27,407 nucleotides of DNA from a virus. Each line of letters opens with the position of its first letter. Positions within the stretch are counted from its first letter, which is position 1. Location: the IMG/VR virus record IMGVR_UViG_3300015195_000014, positions 1 to 27,407 of that record. One strand, written 5' to 3'. Positions 5,815 to 12,170 of the stretch are shown here, piece after piece. Made by a program: the position numbers and the translations under genes. A model generated the notes under the pieces. The model did no database searches and was not told the DNA's origin. It saw only the letters and a list, made by a program, of their open reading frames with translations.

Positions 5815-6077
5815 CCTACGAGCCGCCCCCTTGGCTGGTCGATAACCCGCGACCGTCGAACCGGCCCACTGAGATATTCCTGCCCGTTGAGATCGGCATT
5901 GGCCCGGTGTGGTCCCACGACAAAGAGCGAGGCGGATGGTACGGGAGGCTCGACGTCCCGCCATCGTTCGATCCGTGGTGGGCCTGCGACGACATTCACA
6001 CCACCCAAGACGAGGCGTGGGCGTGCGCCGAGCGGGCCGCTCGAAGCCTGATACCGATTCCACTGTCAGGCCGGTGA
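5811..6077 (+). CDS. Hypothetical protein, 88 aa
   Basis: GTG 5811 lies in a GTGA overlap. Pro/Trp-rich (VTYEPPPWLVDNPRP, GPVWSHDKERGGWYGRLDVP, SFDPWWACDDIHTTQDEAW). The last part, HTTQDEAWACAERAARSL, looks like a short helix typical of small single-domain phage proteins. It ends IPLSGR, encoded by the shortened sixth junction repeat. No recognisable family or motif. Confidence 0.55.
   Translation: MTYEPPPWLVDNPRPSNRPTEIFLPVEIGIGPVWSHDKERGGWYGRLDVPPSFDPWWACDDIHTTQDEAWACAERAARSLIPIPLSGR
6061..6077 (+). repeat. Junction repeat copy 6 (short)
   Basis: CACTGTCAGGCCG then GTGA: the six bases before the start codon in other copies are missing, keeping the frame, so the tail is just LSGR. Joins the 5811 gene to the 6074 gene. 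Confidence 0.65.
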
Positions 6078-6190
6078 CCGTCGAGCCCCGCCCCGGCGAC
6101 GTCGAGGTGCTCAGGCGATCCTGTACCATCTGCGCCCAGGACGGCTGCGGCGGCACAGGGAACCCGGCGAGTCGTCCCGGAGCGACATGA
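6074..6190 (+). CDS. Small Cys-rich protein, 38 aa
   Basis: GTG 6074 (GTGA overlap) to TGA 6188-6190 (ATGA overlap with the second WhiB gene). The product has SCTICAQDGCGGTGNP: three Cys in CxxC...C form, possibly a metal site but short by one ligand. Upstream it is charged (EPRPGDVEVLRR). Unassigned; the double overlap and position in a continuous coupled run support it as a gene. Confidence 0.45.
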   Translation: MTVEPRPGDVEVLRRSCTICAQDGCGGTGNPASRPGAT

Positions 6191-6417
6191 GCCATGAGCC
6201 GAGCGCCGCAGCGCCACCGCACCAGTTGCCCTGTGCTGGGCTGGGCAAGCTGTTCTTCGCGTTCGCCAAGCCGGCCAAGGCGGCCGCAGCCGAGCTGTGC
6301 GTCGGCTGCCCCTTCCGCCCACCCTGCCTGGCCAGAGCGGTGGCGCTTCGCACCCGCCACGGCATCTGGGGCGGCGTCGACTTCGCCGACCGCTCGGCCG
6401 TGAGGGATGCCGCTTGA
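6187..6417 (+). CDS. WhiB-family transcriptional regulator
   Basis: 76 aa, ATG in an ATGA overlap. Cysteines at 16, 38, 41 and 47 (LPCAGLG; LCVGCPFRPPC) give the WhiB C-Xn-CX2CX5C set that binds a 4Fe-4S cluster, followed by GIWGG (59-63) and a short acidic/basic C-terminus (DFADRSAVRD). The protein is compact with little DNA-binding tail, closer to a stand-alone phage WhiB than to host WhiB1. Phage WhiB proteins can act by binding the host principal sigma factor and competing with host WhiB proteins; that is the inferred role here. It is the second WhiB in the window and sits ~1 kb before the sigma-factor gene. Confidence 0.88.
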   Translation: MSHEPSAAAPPHQLPCAGLGKLFFAFAKPAKAAAAELCVGCPFRPPCLARAVALRTRHGIWGGVDFADRSAVRDAA

Positions 6418-6992
6418 GCCGGCTGCCGGGCGATGACGTCGTCGGGGTGCTCTGCGAGGCCGCCCACCGTGACCTCGACCGGATCGCCGCGCTGTGGCCG
6501 GCCGTGAGAGAGCAGCGACGGCTCGGCCCATACCGCCCCGAGCGCCTGCCGACGGCGCCGGCCGGAGCCGACCTGTCCGACCTGCCGCCGCCGACGTGGG
6601 CGGACCCGACCGGTGAGGCGGCCGTCAACGCCAGGGCGATCGATGAGCACGCCGACCGCGACGCACTCGTTGACGTCCTCGACGTCCTCTCGCGCGTAGC
6701 GAAGGCCCGCATAGCGATGAGCGCACGCCTGCCGGCCCTTGACGCCAACATCGCCGCCGTGACGGCGCACAAACGCCTTCCTGGCCAACCGGGCACCGCC
6801 CTCACCGCGGCGGTCGTCCTCGGGACCAGGGCGACGACCACATCGGACTGCATGCTGTGTGAGCGCCCGGCGACGCGCATCCGAGGCGGCTGGTGCGACG
6901 CCTGCTACTCGAGCTGGACGACGTGGAAGTCCGGCCGTGTCGCGGATCGCGACGAGTTCTGCCGCTGGCGCCTGGCTTCGCTGGCCGCCTGA
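6414..6992 (+). CDS. Hypothetical protein with C-terminal zinc-ribbon, 192 aa
   Basis: Starts at TTG 6414 in a TTGA overlap with the WhiB stop. Residues 1-~140 are helical and charged (DDVVGVLCEAAHRDLDRIAA, DEHADRDALVDVLDVLSRVA). Near the C-terminus CMLCERPATRIRGG, then WCDACYSSWTTW, form two CxxC pairs, a likely zinc ribbon. Coupling to the WhiB gene suggests joint expression and a possible regulatory role. Family unknown. It ends the coupled run that begins at the window start; the first larger gap follows. Confidence 0.65.
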   Translation: MSRLPGDDVVGVLCEAAHRDLDRIAALWPAVREQRRLGPYRPERLPTAPAGADLSDLPPPTWADPTGEAAVNARAIDEHADRDALVDVLDVLSRVAKARIAMSARLPALDANIAAVTAHKRLPGQPGTALTAAVVLGTRATTTSDCMLCERPATRIRGGWCDACYSSWTTWKSGRVADRDEFCRWRLASLAA

Positions 6993-7125
6993 TGTAGGAC
7001 CCTTCCCTTCCCTTTCGAAAGGCGCAGGTCAGCGGCGCCCTTCCCCGCCCGACTTGACACCGCGTGGCAAACTGGCGGGTCGAGACGTCGAGGCAGCCGC
7101 CTCCGTCTAGCGCCTGGAGCAGCCG
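6993..7125 (+). promoter_or_regulatory. Intergenic gap with weak promoter candidate
   Basis: 133 bp without a gene, the largest gap in the left half. It has a perfect TTGACA (7054-7059) but no convincing -10 hexamer at 16-18 bp spacing, and a short CCTTTCGAAAGG dyad at 7010-7021 after a C/T-rich run. A promoter for the sigma-factor block would be sensible here, but the sequence support is only one hexamer. Confidence 0.25.
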
Positions 7126-7413
7126 GTGCCAGATCGCAGCTCGGTCCGCGCCATGACGCGCGTACTTTGCACCCACCCCCTGCCGTGCGAGACCTGCGCC
7201 GTCGCGGCGCGCCTGGTGCTCGGCAACCGGGTCGGGGTGCTGCGGCTTCTGACCCGTCTCGCAGCCAAGGCGGCGTCGCCTACACCGGCCGACCGCTCTG
7301 AAAATGGCGGGTACCCGGCCGGGAGAGTCGATGATCCCGACCAGATCCCCCAGCCGAGCCCCGGCCCTGCTCCTGGGATGCCAAGCGCCGTGGACACGGC
7401 GCTGCCGCCGTAA
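7126..7413 (+). CDS. Hypothetical protein, 95 aa
   Basis: GTG 7126 follows GGAG (7116-7119) at six bases. The N-terminal half has CTHPLPCETCAVAARL, a three-Cys/one-His cluster that could hold a metal, then a short helix (RVGVLRLLTRLAAKAA). The C-terminal third is Pro/Gly-rich and probably disordered. No family recognised. It lies immediately before the sigma-factor gene (5-bp gap), so it may be co-regulated with it. Confidence 0.5.
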   Translation: MPDRSSVRAMTRVLCTHPLPCETCAVAARLVLGNRVGVLRLLTRLAAKAASPTPADRSENGGYPAGRVDDPDQIPQPSPGPAPGMPSAVDTALPP

Positions 7414-7418
7414 AGGCC

Positions 7419-8216
7419 GTGAGTCGCCGCCGGGGTCCGCAGACCGAAGCGGACCTGTGGGCCGCCTACCGGGCGCGGGGCGGGGTCGTCATCGGCGCCG
7501 TTCCCCGTCACGAGGCGCGCAACGCCCTCGTAGTGCACTACCTGCCCCTCGCCAGGCGTGCTGCGGGCGCGGCCTACGGACGCCAGCATCCGGTCATCTA
7601 CGACCGCGAAGAGCTGGCGAGCTTCGGCAGCTTCGGCCTCGTGCGGGCCGTCGAGCGCTACGACCCGGCCCGCCAGACGCTCTCCGGCAAGCCCCTGCGC
7701 GTAGAGGTCTACGTCTGGCACGCCGTGTCGCACTCCATCGCAGAGGAGGTGCGTCGCATCTCCAAGCGCTCACGGGGTGACGTCAACGTGTGGCGCAGGG
7801 TGCGCGACGCCCGTGCGCACCTCGCCGACGAGGGCTCTCCCGACGACTCGGCCCACCTCGCCGCCGCCCTCGGCGTCGGAAGCGACGCCCTGCCCAAGCT
7901 GCTGACGCTGGCCACGAGCGTGGCGAGCGCGGAGCTGCACTGGGAGCCGTTGATTGACGGCGGGCTCGATGCGCCCAGCGCCGCCCCCGGGCCCGCCGAT
8001 CTGGCATTGAAGCGCCGCGAGCCGAAGTTGCTGCGCGCAGCCATCGCCCGCCTGCCGGCCGCAGAGGCCGAGATGATCCTGCTCGTCGACTTCGAGCTGG
8101 TCCCGCAGGTGGAGATGGGCCGCCGGCTCGGGCTGAGCGAGAGCCGGATCTCCCAGATTCACACCAAGGCGGTCGCCCACCTGCGACGCCTGCTGGCCGC
8201 CGACGAGAGGGTCTGA
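7419..8216 (+). CDS. Phage RNA polymerase sigma factor, FliA/WhiG-like (sigma-70 family)
   Basis: Should direct host RNA polymerase to phage promoters. 265 aa. Region 2 spans ~36-115: ALVVHYLPLARRAAG (core binding), DREELASFGSFGLVRAVERY (2.2 helix) and VYVWHAVSHSIAEEVRRIS (2.3-2.4, -10 recognition). A short region 3 follows at ~118-165. Region 4 is at ~205-260: LPAAEAEMILLVDF, then VEMGRRLGLSESRISQIHTK, a classic helix-turn-helix for the -35 element. There is no region 1.1, the FliA/WhiG-like alternative pattern. GTG 7419 is chosen because it is the first start after the preceding stop; its AAAGG is only two bases away, so a slightly later start is possible. Placed before the morphogenesis block, it is a good late-gene switch candidate. 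Confidence 0.88.
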   Translation: MSRRRGPQTEADLWAAYRARGGVVIGAVPRHEARNALVVHYLPLARRAAGAAYGRQHPVIYDREELASFGSFGLVRAVERYDPARQTLSGKPLRVEVYVWHAVSHSIAEEVRRISKRSRGDVNVWRRVRDARAHLADEGSPDDSAHLAAALGVGSDALPKLLTLATSVASAELHWEPLIDGGLDAPSAAPGPADLALKRREPKLLRAAIARLPAAEAEMILLVDFELVPQVEMGRRLGLSESRISQIHTKAVAHLRRLLAADERV

Positions 8217-8243
8217 GAAAAGAGTCGGCGCAGCGGTGCCGAT
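8217..8243 (+). promoter_or_regulatory. Possible FliA/WhiG-type promoter after the sigma-factor gene
   Basis: GAAAA (8217-8221) and GCCGAT (8238-8243) resemble the TAAA-N15-GCCGATAA consensus of flagellar/WhiG-type sigma factors, with an effective spacer of 16. Transcription would start close to the ATG at 8252, giving an almost leaderless message. It is a single site and the spacing is one base off, so only suggestive. Confidence 0.25.
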
Positions 8244-8251
8244 CGGAAGGC

Positions 8252-8704
8252 ATGCGACCCCCGAAGTGCCTCTCCGCCATCGCCGCTCTCGCCGTTGCCG
8301 GCTCCCTGGCGCTCGGCGTGTCAGCGGCCCCGGCCTTCGCCGGCACCAAGCCGGTCATACCGGCGTGTCACAACGACACCCACCTGCCGAACAACTTCGT
8401 CAACGGCTCCAAGTTCGGCGGCGACCCCAACGTCGGGCTCAAGCCGCTCGGGGGCTACTACTACCTCGACCTGACGGCCTGTGCCACCACGGTCACCTTC
8501 ACGCTCGACACCACGCCCGGCTGCTGGAACTTCCAGATGTTCGACGGGCCGGACCACAACTCACCCCGGCTCGTCCACTTCAAGGTGATGCACCCCTTCA
8601 CCTTCACGCTGACCAACACCGTTCCCGGCCATATCTACTCTGCGAGGGTCGACAACCTCGAGAGCTTCGTGGTGACCGACCACTCCAGCATCAACAGCCC
8701 CTGA
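8252..8704 (+). CDS. Secreted protein of unknown function, 150 aa
   Basis: A clear Sec signal peptide: MRPPK basic start, hydrophobic core SAIAALAVAGSLALGVSAA, and AFA-G cleavage site at ~30/31. The mature part is ~120 residues, beta-rich in appearance (GGYYYLDLTACATTVTFTLD, HPFTFTLTNTVPGHIYSARV) with three Cys (39, 77, 91), and may be an immunoglobulin-like or jelly-roll domain. GGAAGG (8245-8250) is the ribosome binding site, unusually close to the ATG. No family assigned. Its stop overlaps the start of a second secreted protein, so the two are probably exported together and act outside the membrane, e.g. on the envelope or as superinfection factors (inference). Confidence 0.7.
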   Translation: MRPPKCLSAIAALAVAGSLALGVSAAPAFAGTKPVIPACHNDTHLPNNFVNGSKFGGDPNVGLKPLGGYYYLDLTACATTVTFTLDTTPGCWNFQMFDGPDHNSPRLVHFKVMHPFTFTLTNTVPGHIYSARVDNLESFVVTDHSSINSP

Positions 8705-9267
8705 TGCGGAGATCCCTCCTGGCGACCATCCTGGCCGGCTGCAGCGCCGCCCTGGTCGCGTTCGCCGTCCCCCAGGGAGCGCAGAGCCGTCCCGCCCCGC
8801 AGCGGCTGGCCACCGTCGTCTTCGCCGTCCCGGCAAAACTTGCGCCCTCCGAGCCTCCCCACCGTCTCGTTCCCCCCACTCTCGCCCCCGTGGTTGTCCC
8901 TGTGGCGGCACCGAAGGCGACCGTGGCCATCCGTCGCCCCGTCGCCCTCGCAGCGCCCCAGCGGGCCGTGCGGGCTGTGCGGCGGGCTCCTGTGGTGCAC
9001 CACGCAGCGCCAGTGATCTACCGAGCGGCGACAGGCACGATGGCCTGCATCGTGATGCACGAATCGGGCGGCAACCCCACGGCCGTCAACGCTCAGACGG
9101 GCGACGCTTCTGGTCTGGTCGGCTTCCTCGATAGCACCTGGCACGGCGTGACCGGGCTTCCCGGCAAAGCCAGCCAGTATTCGCCAGCAACGCAGATGGC
9201 CGCAGCGTGGAAGTTGGAAGCGGCCTCTGGCTGGAGTCCCTGGCGGGGAGACGGGTGCGTCGGCTAA
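8704..9267 (+). CDS. Exported lysozyme-like (transglycosylase/Rpf-type) protein
   Basis: ATG 8704 overlaps the previous TGA; 187 aa. Residues 1-~27 (MRRSLLATILAGCSAALVAF) are a signal peptide or anchor; residues ~28-108 are a Pro/Ala/Val-rich linker suited to crossing the wall. Residues ~110-187 form a lysozyme-fold domain: ACIVMHESGGNPTAVNAQTG with candidate catalytic E120, then GLVGFLDSTWHGVTGL and the closing SGWSPWRGDGC. C115 and C185 may form a disulfide, as in resuscitation-promoting factors. It should cleave the glycan strand. Export by its own signal suggests remodelling of the wall during infection rather than holin-dependent lysis, or addition to the particle; both are inferences. 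Confidence 0.75.
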   Translation: MRRSLLATILAGCSAALVAFAVPQGAQSRPAPQRLATVVFAVPAKLAPSEPPHRLVPPTLAPVVVPVAAPKATVAIRRPVALAAPQRAVRAVRRAPVVHHAAPVIYRAATGTMACIVMHESGGNPTAVNAQTGDASGLVGFLDSTWHGVTGLPGKASQYSPATQMAAAWKLEAASGWSPWRGDGCVG

Positions 9268-9324
9268 GGAGAGCGTCGCAATGGGCGCAGGTTAGATAAC
9301 ACCCGAAGCATCGAGGTGCGACCA

Positions 9325-9852
9325 ATGCTGCTCACCTACGCGACAACGGCTCGTTGCAGATGCGGTGCATCGCTCGCGCACGACGACAGTGCCGACGCGT
9401 GCTGGTCGTGCTCGGCTGTGCTGCTCGGCGACGCCGTCCCGGACCTGTCGCCAGGCACCGACGACCACTATCACCGCCACGCACAACTCCAGCCGAAGGA
9501 GGATCCGGTGCTGCGCCGCCCTTGCCTTGACTGCGGCCGGCTGACCATCGGCACGCGCTGCGCCGAGCACACCCGCATCCTCGAGCAGCGCAGGGGCTCA
9601 CCGACCCAGCGCGGCTACGGCGCCGCCTGGCACCGGTTGGCTCAAGCTGCCATCCGTGCCGAGCCGTGGTGCCACACCGCCGGCGGCTGCCCCTATCCCG
9701 ACGCCGGGATCCCGGGCGTCAACCCGCTGACCGGTGGCCACGCCATACCCATGGCGGCCGGCGGCCCGGCGCTGCCCGACGTCGTTGTCGTGCAGTGCCG
9801 GCGCTGCAACTCCAGCCAGGGCGCCCGGCTGCTGCCAGGCACCGGGGGGTAG
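9325..9852 (+). CDS. HNH endonuclease near the terminase genes, with N-terminal zinc-ribbon
   Basis: From ATG 9325 the product is 175 aa. Residues ~11-29 carry CRC...CWSC, a zinc-ribbon. From residue 62 (VLRRPCLDCGRLTIGTRC) the sequence is the usual start of small phage HNH proteins: RGYGAAWHRLAQAAIRAEPW, then GGHAIPMAAGG (first HNH strand; GH instead of DH) and VVVQCRRCNSSQG (N helix and structural Cys). HNH proteins beside terminases assist DNA packaging and cos cleavage in HK97-like phages. A strong AAGGAGG (9496-9502) precedes GTG 9508, so a 114-residue HNH protein may start there, either as the sole start or as a second product. GTG 9316 is another possible start. Confidence 0.78.
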   Translation: MLLTYATTARCRCGASLAHDDSADACWSCSAVLLGDAVPDLSPGTDDHYHRHAQLQPKEDPVLRRPCLDCGRLTIGTRCAEHTRILEQRRGSPTQRGYGAAWHRLAQAAIRAEPWCHTAGGCPYPDAGIPGVNPLTGGHAIPMAAGGPALPDVVVVQCRRCNSSQGARLLPGTGG

Positions 9853-9966
9853 GTCGACGACGGGCAACGGCACCGACGCCAGTCCCCATGGGCACGCCAC
9901 TAGCGATGTGTACGGGTCTGTGGGACCTGAGCGCCGGCAACCACCGAACGCTGTTGAGAGGTGATC

Positions 9967-10413
9967 GTGTCCGGTCGCGGTCCAGTCCCGAAGCCGGCTG
10001 CTCAGCGCCGCCGGCGAAACCCGGTGGCGCCTTCGAAGGTGCTGGTTCTCGTCGAGCACCCCTCGATCCCCGCCCTGCCCGAGCGTCGGAGCTGGAACCC
10101 GCTCACGAAGGCATGGTGGGCGGACATCTGGGGCTCGCCGATGGCGGTCGAGTTCGACTCGTCGGACATTCACGGCCTGCTGATCGTCGCCGAGCTGGTC
10201 GACGACTTCTGGAGCGTCGGGACGTCGTCGGAGCGCAAGGAGCTGGCCACGGAGATCCGCCTGCAGCGTGCCTGCTTCGGGCTCTCACCCTCAGACAGAC
10301 AGCGTCTGAGATGGGAATTGGATCGGGGCGAAGCGGCTGAGGCATCGAGGGCCGAGCGCAAGACGGCCGCACCCGCCCGCCGGCGCATCGACCCCCGACG
10401 CAAGCCGGCATGA
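9967..10413 (+). CDS. terS: Terminase small subunit
   Basis: 148 aa. GTG 9967 is preferred over GTG 9961 because GAGAGG(TGA) lies just before it and the product then begins VSGRGPVPKPAAQRRRRN, a start typical of actinophage small terminases. The middle is helical (LTKAWWADIWGSPMAVEF, DSSDIHGLLIVAELVDDFW, ERKELATEIRLQRACFGL), matching the P27-type small-subunit core, and the C-terminus is basic. It recognises the packaging site and loads the large subunit. The 4-base overlap with the large subunit supports the call. Confidence 0.85.
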   Translation: MSGRGPVPKPAAQRRRRNPVAPSKVLVLVEHPSIPALPERRSWNPLTKAWWADIWGSPMAVEFDSSDIHGLLIVAELVDDFWSVGTSSERKELATEIRLQRACFGLSPSDRQRLRWELDRGEAAEASRAERKTAAPARRRIDPRRKPA

Positions 10414-11996
10414 CCACCGCCAAGCAGGTGCTCCGGCCGTCGATGGGCGGCCAGATCTGCCATTGGATGGAGACGCTGCTCTGCCACGGGCCCGGGGACG
10501 TCCAGGGCGAGCCGTGGGAGCTCGACGACGAGTTCAGGGCGTTCGTGTGGCGTTGCTACGAGCTCTACGGCCGCGACCACGTGTGGGCCGGGCGCCGTGC
10601 GTTCCGCCGTGCGTTCATCAGCCGCCCGAAGGGGCGCAGCAAGACGGAGCTGGCGTCGGGGATCTCGTGCACGGAGGCACTGGGGCCGGCCCGCTTCGAC
10701 CATTGGGCGAAGCGGGCAGAGGTAGATCCCTGGGGCTACCGCTTCCGCCCCGGCGAGCCGGTCGGCCGGGCGCTCACCAACCCCGAGGTGCTGAACGTCG
10801 CCACCGAGGAGGGCCAGGCGGGGCTGACCTACGGCGGCGTGGTCTACATGCTCACCAACGGGGCCATCGCCGAGGAGTTCCCCGGCCTCGACGTCGGCCT
10901 GACCCGGGTCAACCTGCCCGGCGGCGGCTCCATCGAGCCGGTCACCGCCGCCGCACGGTCCAAGGACGGCTCGAGGAGCACGTTCGTGGTCGAGGACGAG
11001 GTCCACCTGTGGACCGACCCGCGGCTGCGGGATCTGCACGACACCATCACCCGGAACATCACCAAGCGCAAGATCGCCAACGGCTGGCTGCTCATCACCT
11101 CGACCATGTACGGAGCAGGGGAGGGCTCGGTCGCCGAGGACTTCCACGACGACGCCAAGACCGGCCGCGCTGACTCCGGGCTGCTCTTCGACCACCGCCA
11201 GGCGCCGGCCGACACCGACATCGACGACGACGTATCGCTTCGGGCAGGTCTCACATACGTCTACGGCGCAGCGGCGCCCTGGACGAACATCGACGGGATC
11301 ATCTCAGACGAGTTCCGCAACCCGAAGAAGTCGGAGGCCGACAACCGCCGCTTCTGGCTGAACCAGCCGTTCAAGCGCGCCGGCCGCTTCGTCGACCCGC
11401 TCGCCCTCGCACGGCTCGCCGCGCCGGGCAGGACGGTGGCCGACGGGGCCCGCATAGTCGCCGGATTCGACGGGTCGAAGAACCGTGACGCGACGGCGCT
11501 GATCGGCTGGACGGTCGAGGAGCGACCCCACCGCTTCACGATCGGCACATGGGAGCGCCCACTCGACGCCCCAGCGACGTGGCGCGTGCCGCGCGGCGAG
11601 GTGGACGCAGCGGTGTACCGGGTGTTCGGGCGCTACGACGTCGCGCTGCTCGTGTGCGACCCGCCGGGGTGGTTCGCAGAGATCGAGGCGTGGGCGGTCG
11701 AGTTCGGCGAGGACACGGTGGTCCTGTTCGAGACCAACCAGCTCAAGCGCATGGCCGAGGCGTGCTCACGCTTCGACGTGGCGCTGAAGGAGGCCGGCTT
11801 CACCCACGACGCCGACCCTGTCGTCGACCGGCACCTGCACAACTGCGCCGTGAAGGACACCCGGTGGGGACCGGTGGTCGTCAAGGAGACAGACATGCTC
11901 AAGATCGACGCCGGCGTGGCCACGATCATCGGGCACTGGGCCATCTCCCAGGCGCCCGCCCCCGTCGCCCACGAGCCCCTGGTGGCATGGCGTTGA
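10410..11996 (+). CDS. terL: Terminase large subunit (packaging ATPase and nuclease)
   Basis: 528 aa, the usual length. The ATPase domain covers ~1-260: Walker A-type FISRPKGRSKTELASG (~71-80), Walker B TFVVEDEVHLW (VVEDE 193-197) and a coupling motif LLITSTMYG (~227-234). The RNase H-like nuclease domain starts with VAGFDGSKNRDATALIG (D354, D360) and includes VCDPPGWFAEIEAW further on. It pumps DNA into the prohead through the portal and cuts it. ATGA coupling to the small subunit and location before the portal give standard packaging order. The C-terminus overlaps the small membrane-protein gene by 10 bases. Confidence 0.95.
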   Translation: MTTAKQVLRPSMGGQICHWMETLLCHGPGDVQGEPWELDDEFRAFVWRCYELYGRDHVWAGRRAFRRAFISRPKGRSKTELASGISCTEALGPARFDHWAKRAEVDPWGYRFRPGEPVGRALTNPEVLNVATEEGQAGLTYGGVVYMLTNGAIAEEFPGLDVGLTRVNLPGGGSIEPVTAAARSKDGSRSTFVVEDEVHLWTDPRLRDLHDTITRNITKRKIANGWLLITSTMYGAGEGSVAEDFHDDAKTGRADSGLLFDHRQAPADTDIDDDVSLRAGLTYVYGAAAPWTNIDGIISDEFRNPKKSEADNRRFWLNQPFKRAGRFVDPLALARLAAPGRTVADGARIVAGFDGSKNRDATALIGWTVEERPHRFTIGTWERPLDAPATWRVPRGEVDAAVYRVFGRYDVALLVCDPPGWFAEIEAWAVEFGEDTVVLFETNQLKRMAEACSRFDVALKEAGFTHDADPVVDRHLHNCAVKDTRWGPVVVKETDMLKIDAGVATIIGHWAISQAPAPVAHEPLVAWR

Positions 11997-12160
11997 GGCG
12001 CTGGCTCGTGCTCGCCGTCGTCGGCGCCCTGCTCGTGACGGCAGGGGTCGGGCTGTACAGCGTCCCCGCCGGCCTCGTCGCCGCCGGCGTCCAGACCATC
12101 GCCACGGCGTACGCAGCCGCCTACGTCGCGGCGAAGCTGACGACACCATCGAAGAAGTGA
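11987..12160 (+). CDS. Small membrane protein with two predicted membrane segments, 57 aa
   Basis: ATG 11987 lies inside the terminase 3' end. Basic start (MALRRW), then LVLAVVGALLVTAGVGLYSV and GLVAAGVQTIATAYAAAYVA as two membrane or hydrophobic segments, with a lysine-rich tail (PSKK). Size and topology fit a class II holin, but it is more than 10 kb from the endolysin; small membrane proteins are also common between terminase and portal genes with no known role. Function left open. Confidence 0.6.
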   Translation: MALRRWLVLAVVGALLVTAGVGLYSVPAGLVAAGVQTIATAYAAAYVAAKLTTPSKK

Positions 12161-12170
12161 GGAGCAGCCG

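Noticed and set aside
7054-7082. Standard sigma-70 promoter from TTGACA
   Set aside because: No acceptable -10 hexamer at 16-18 bp spacing; kept only as a weak candidate in the gap entry.
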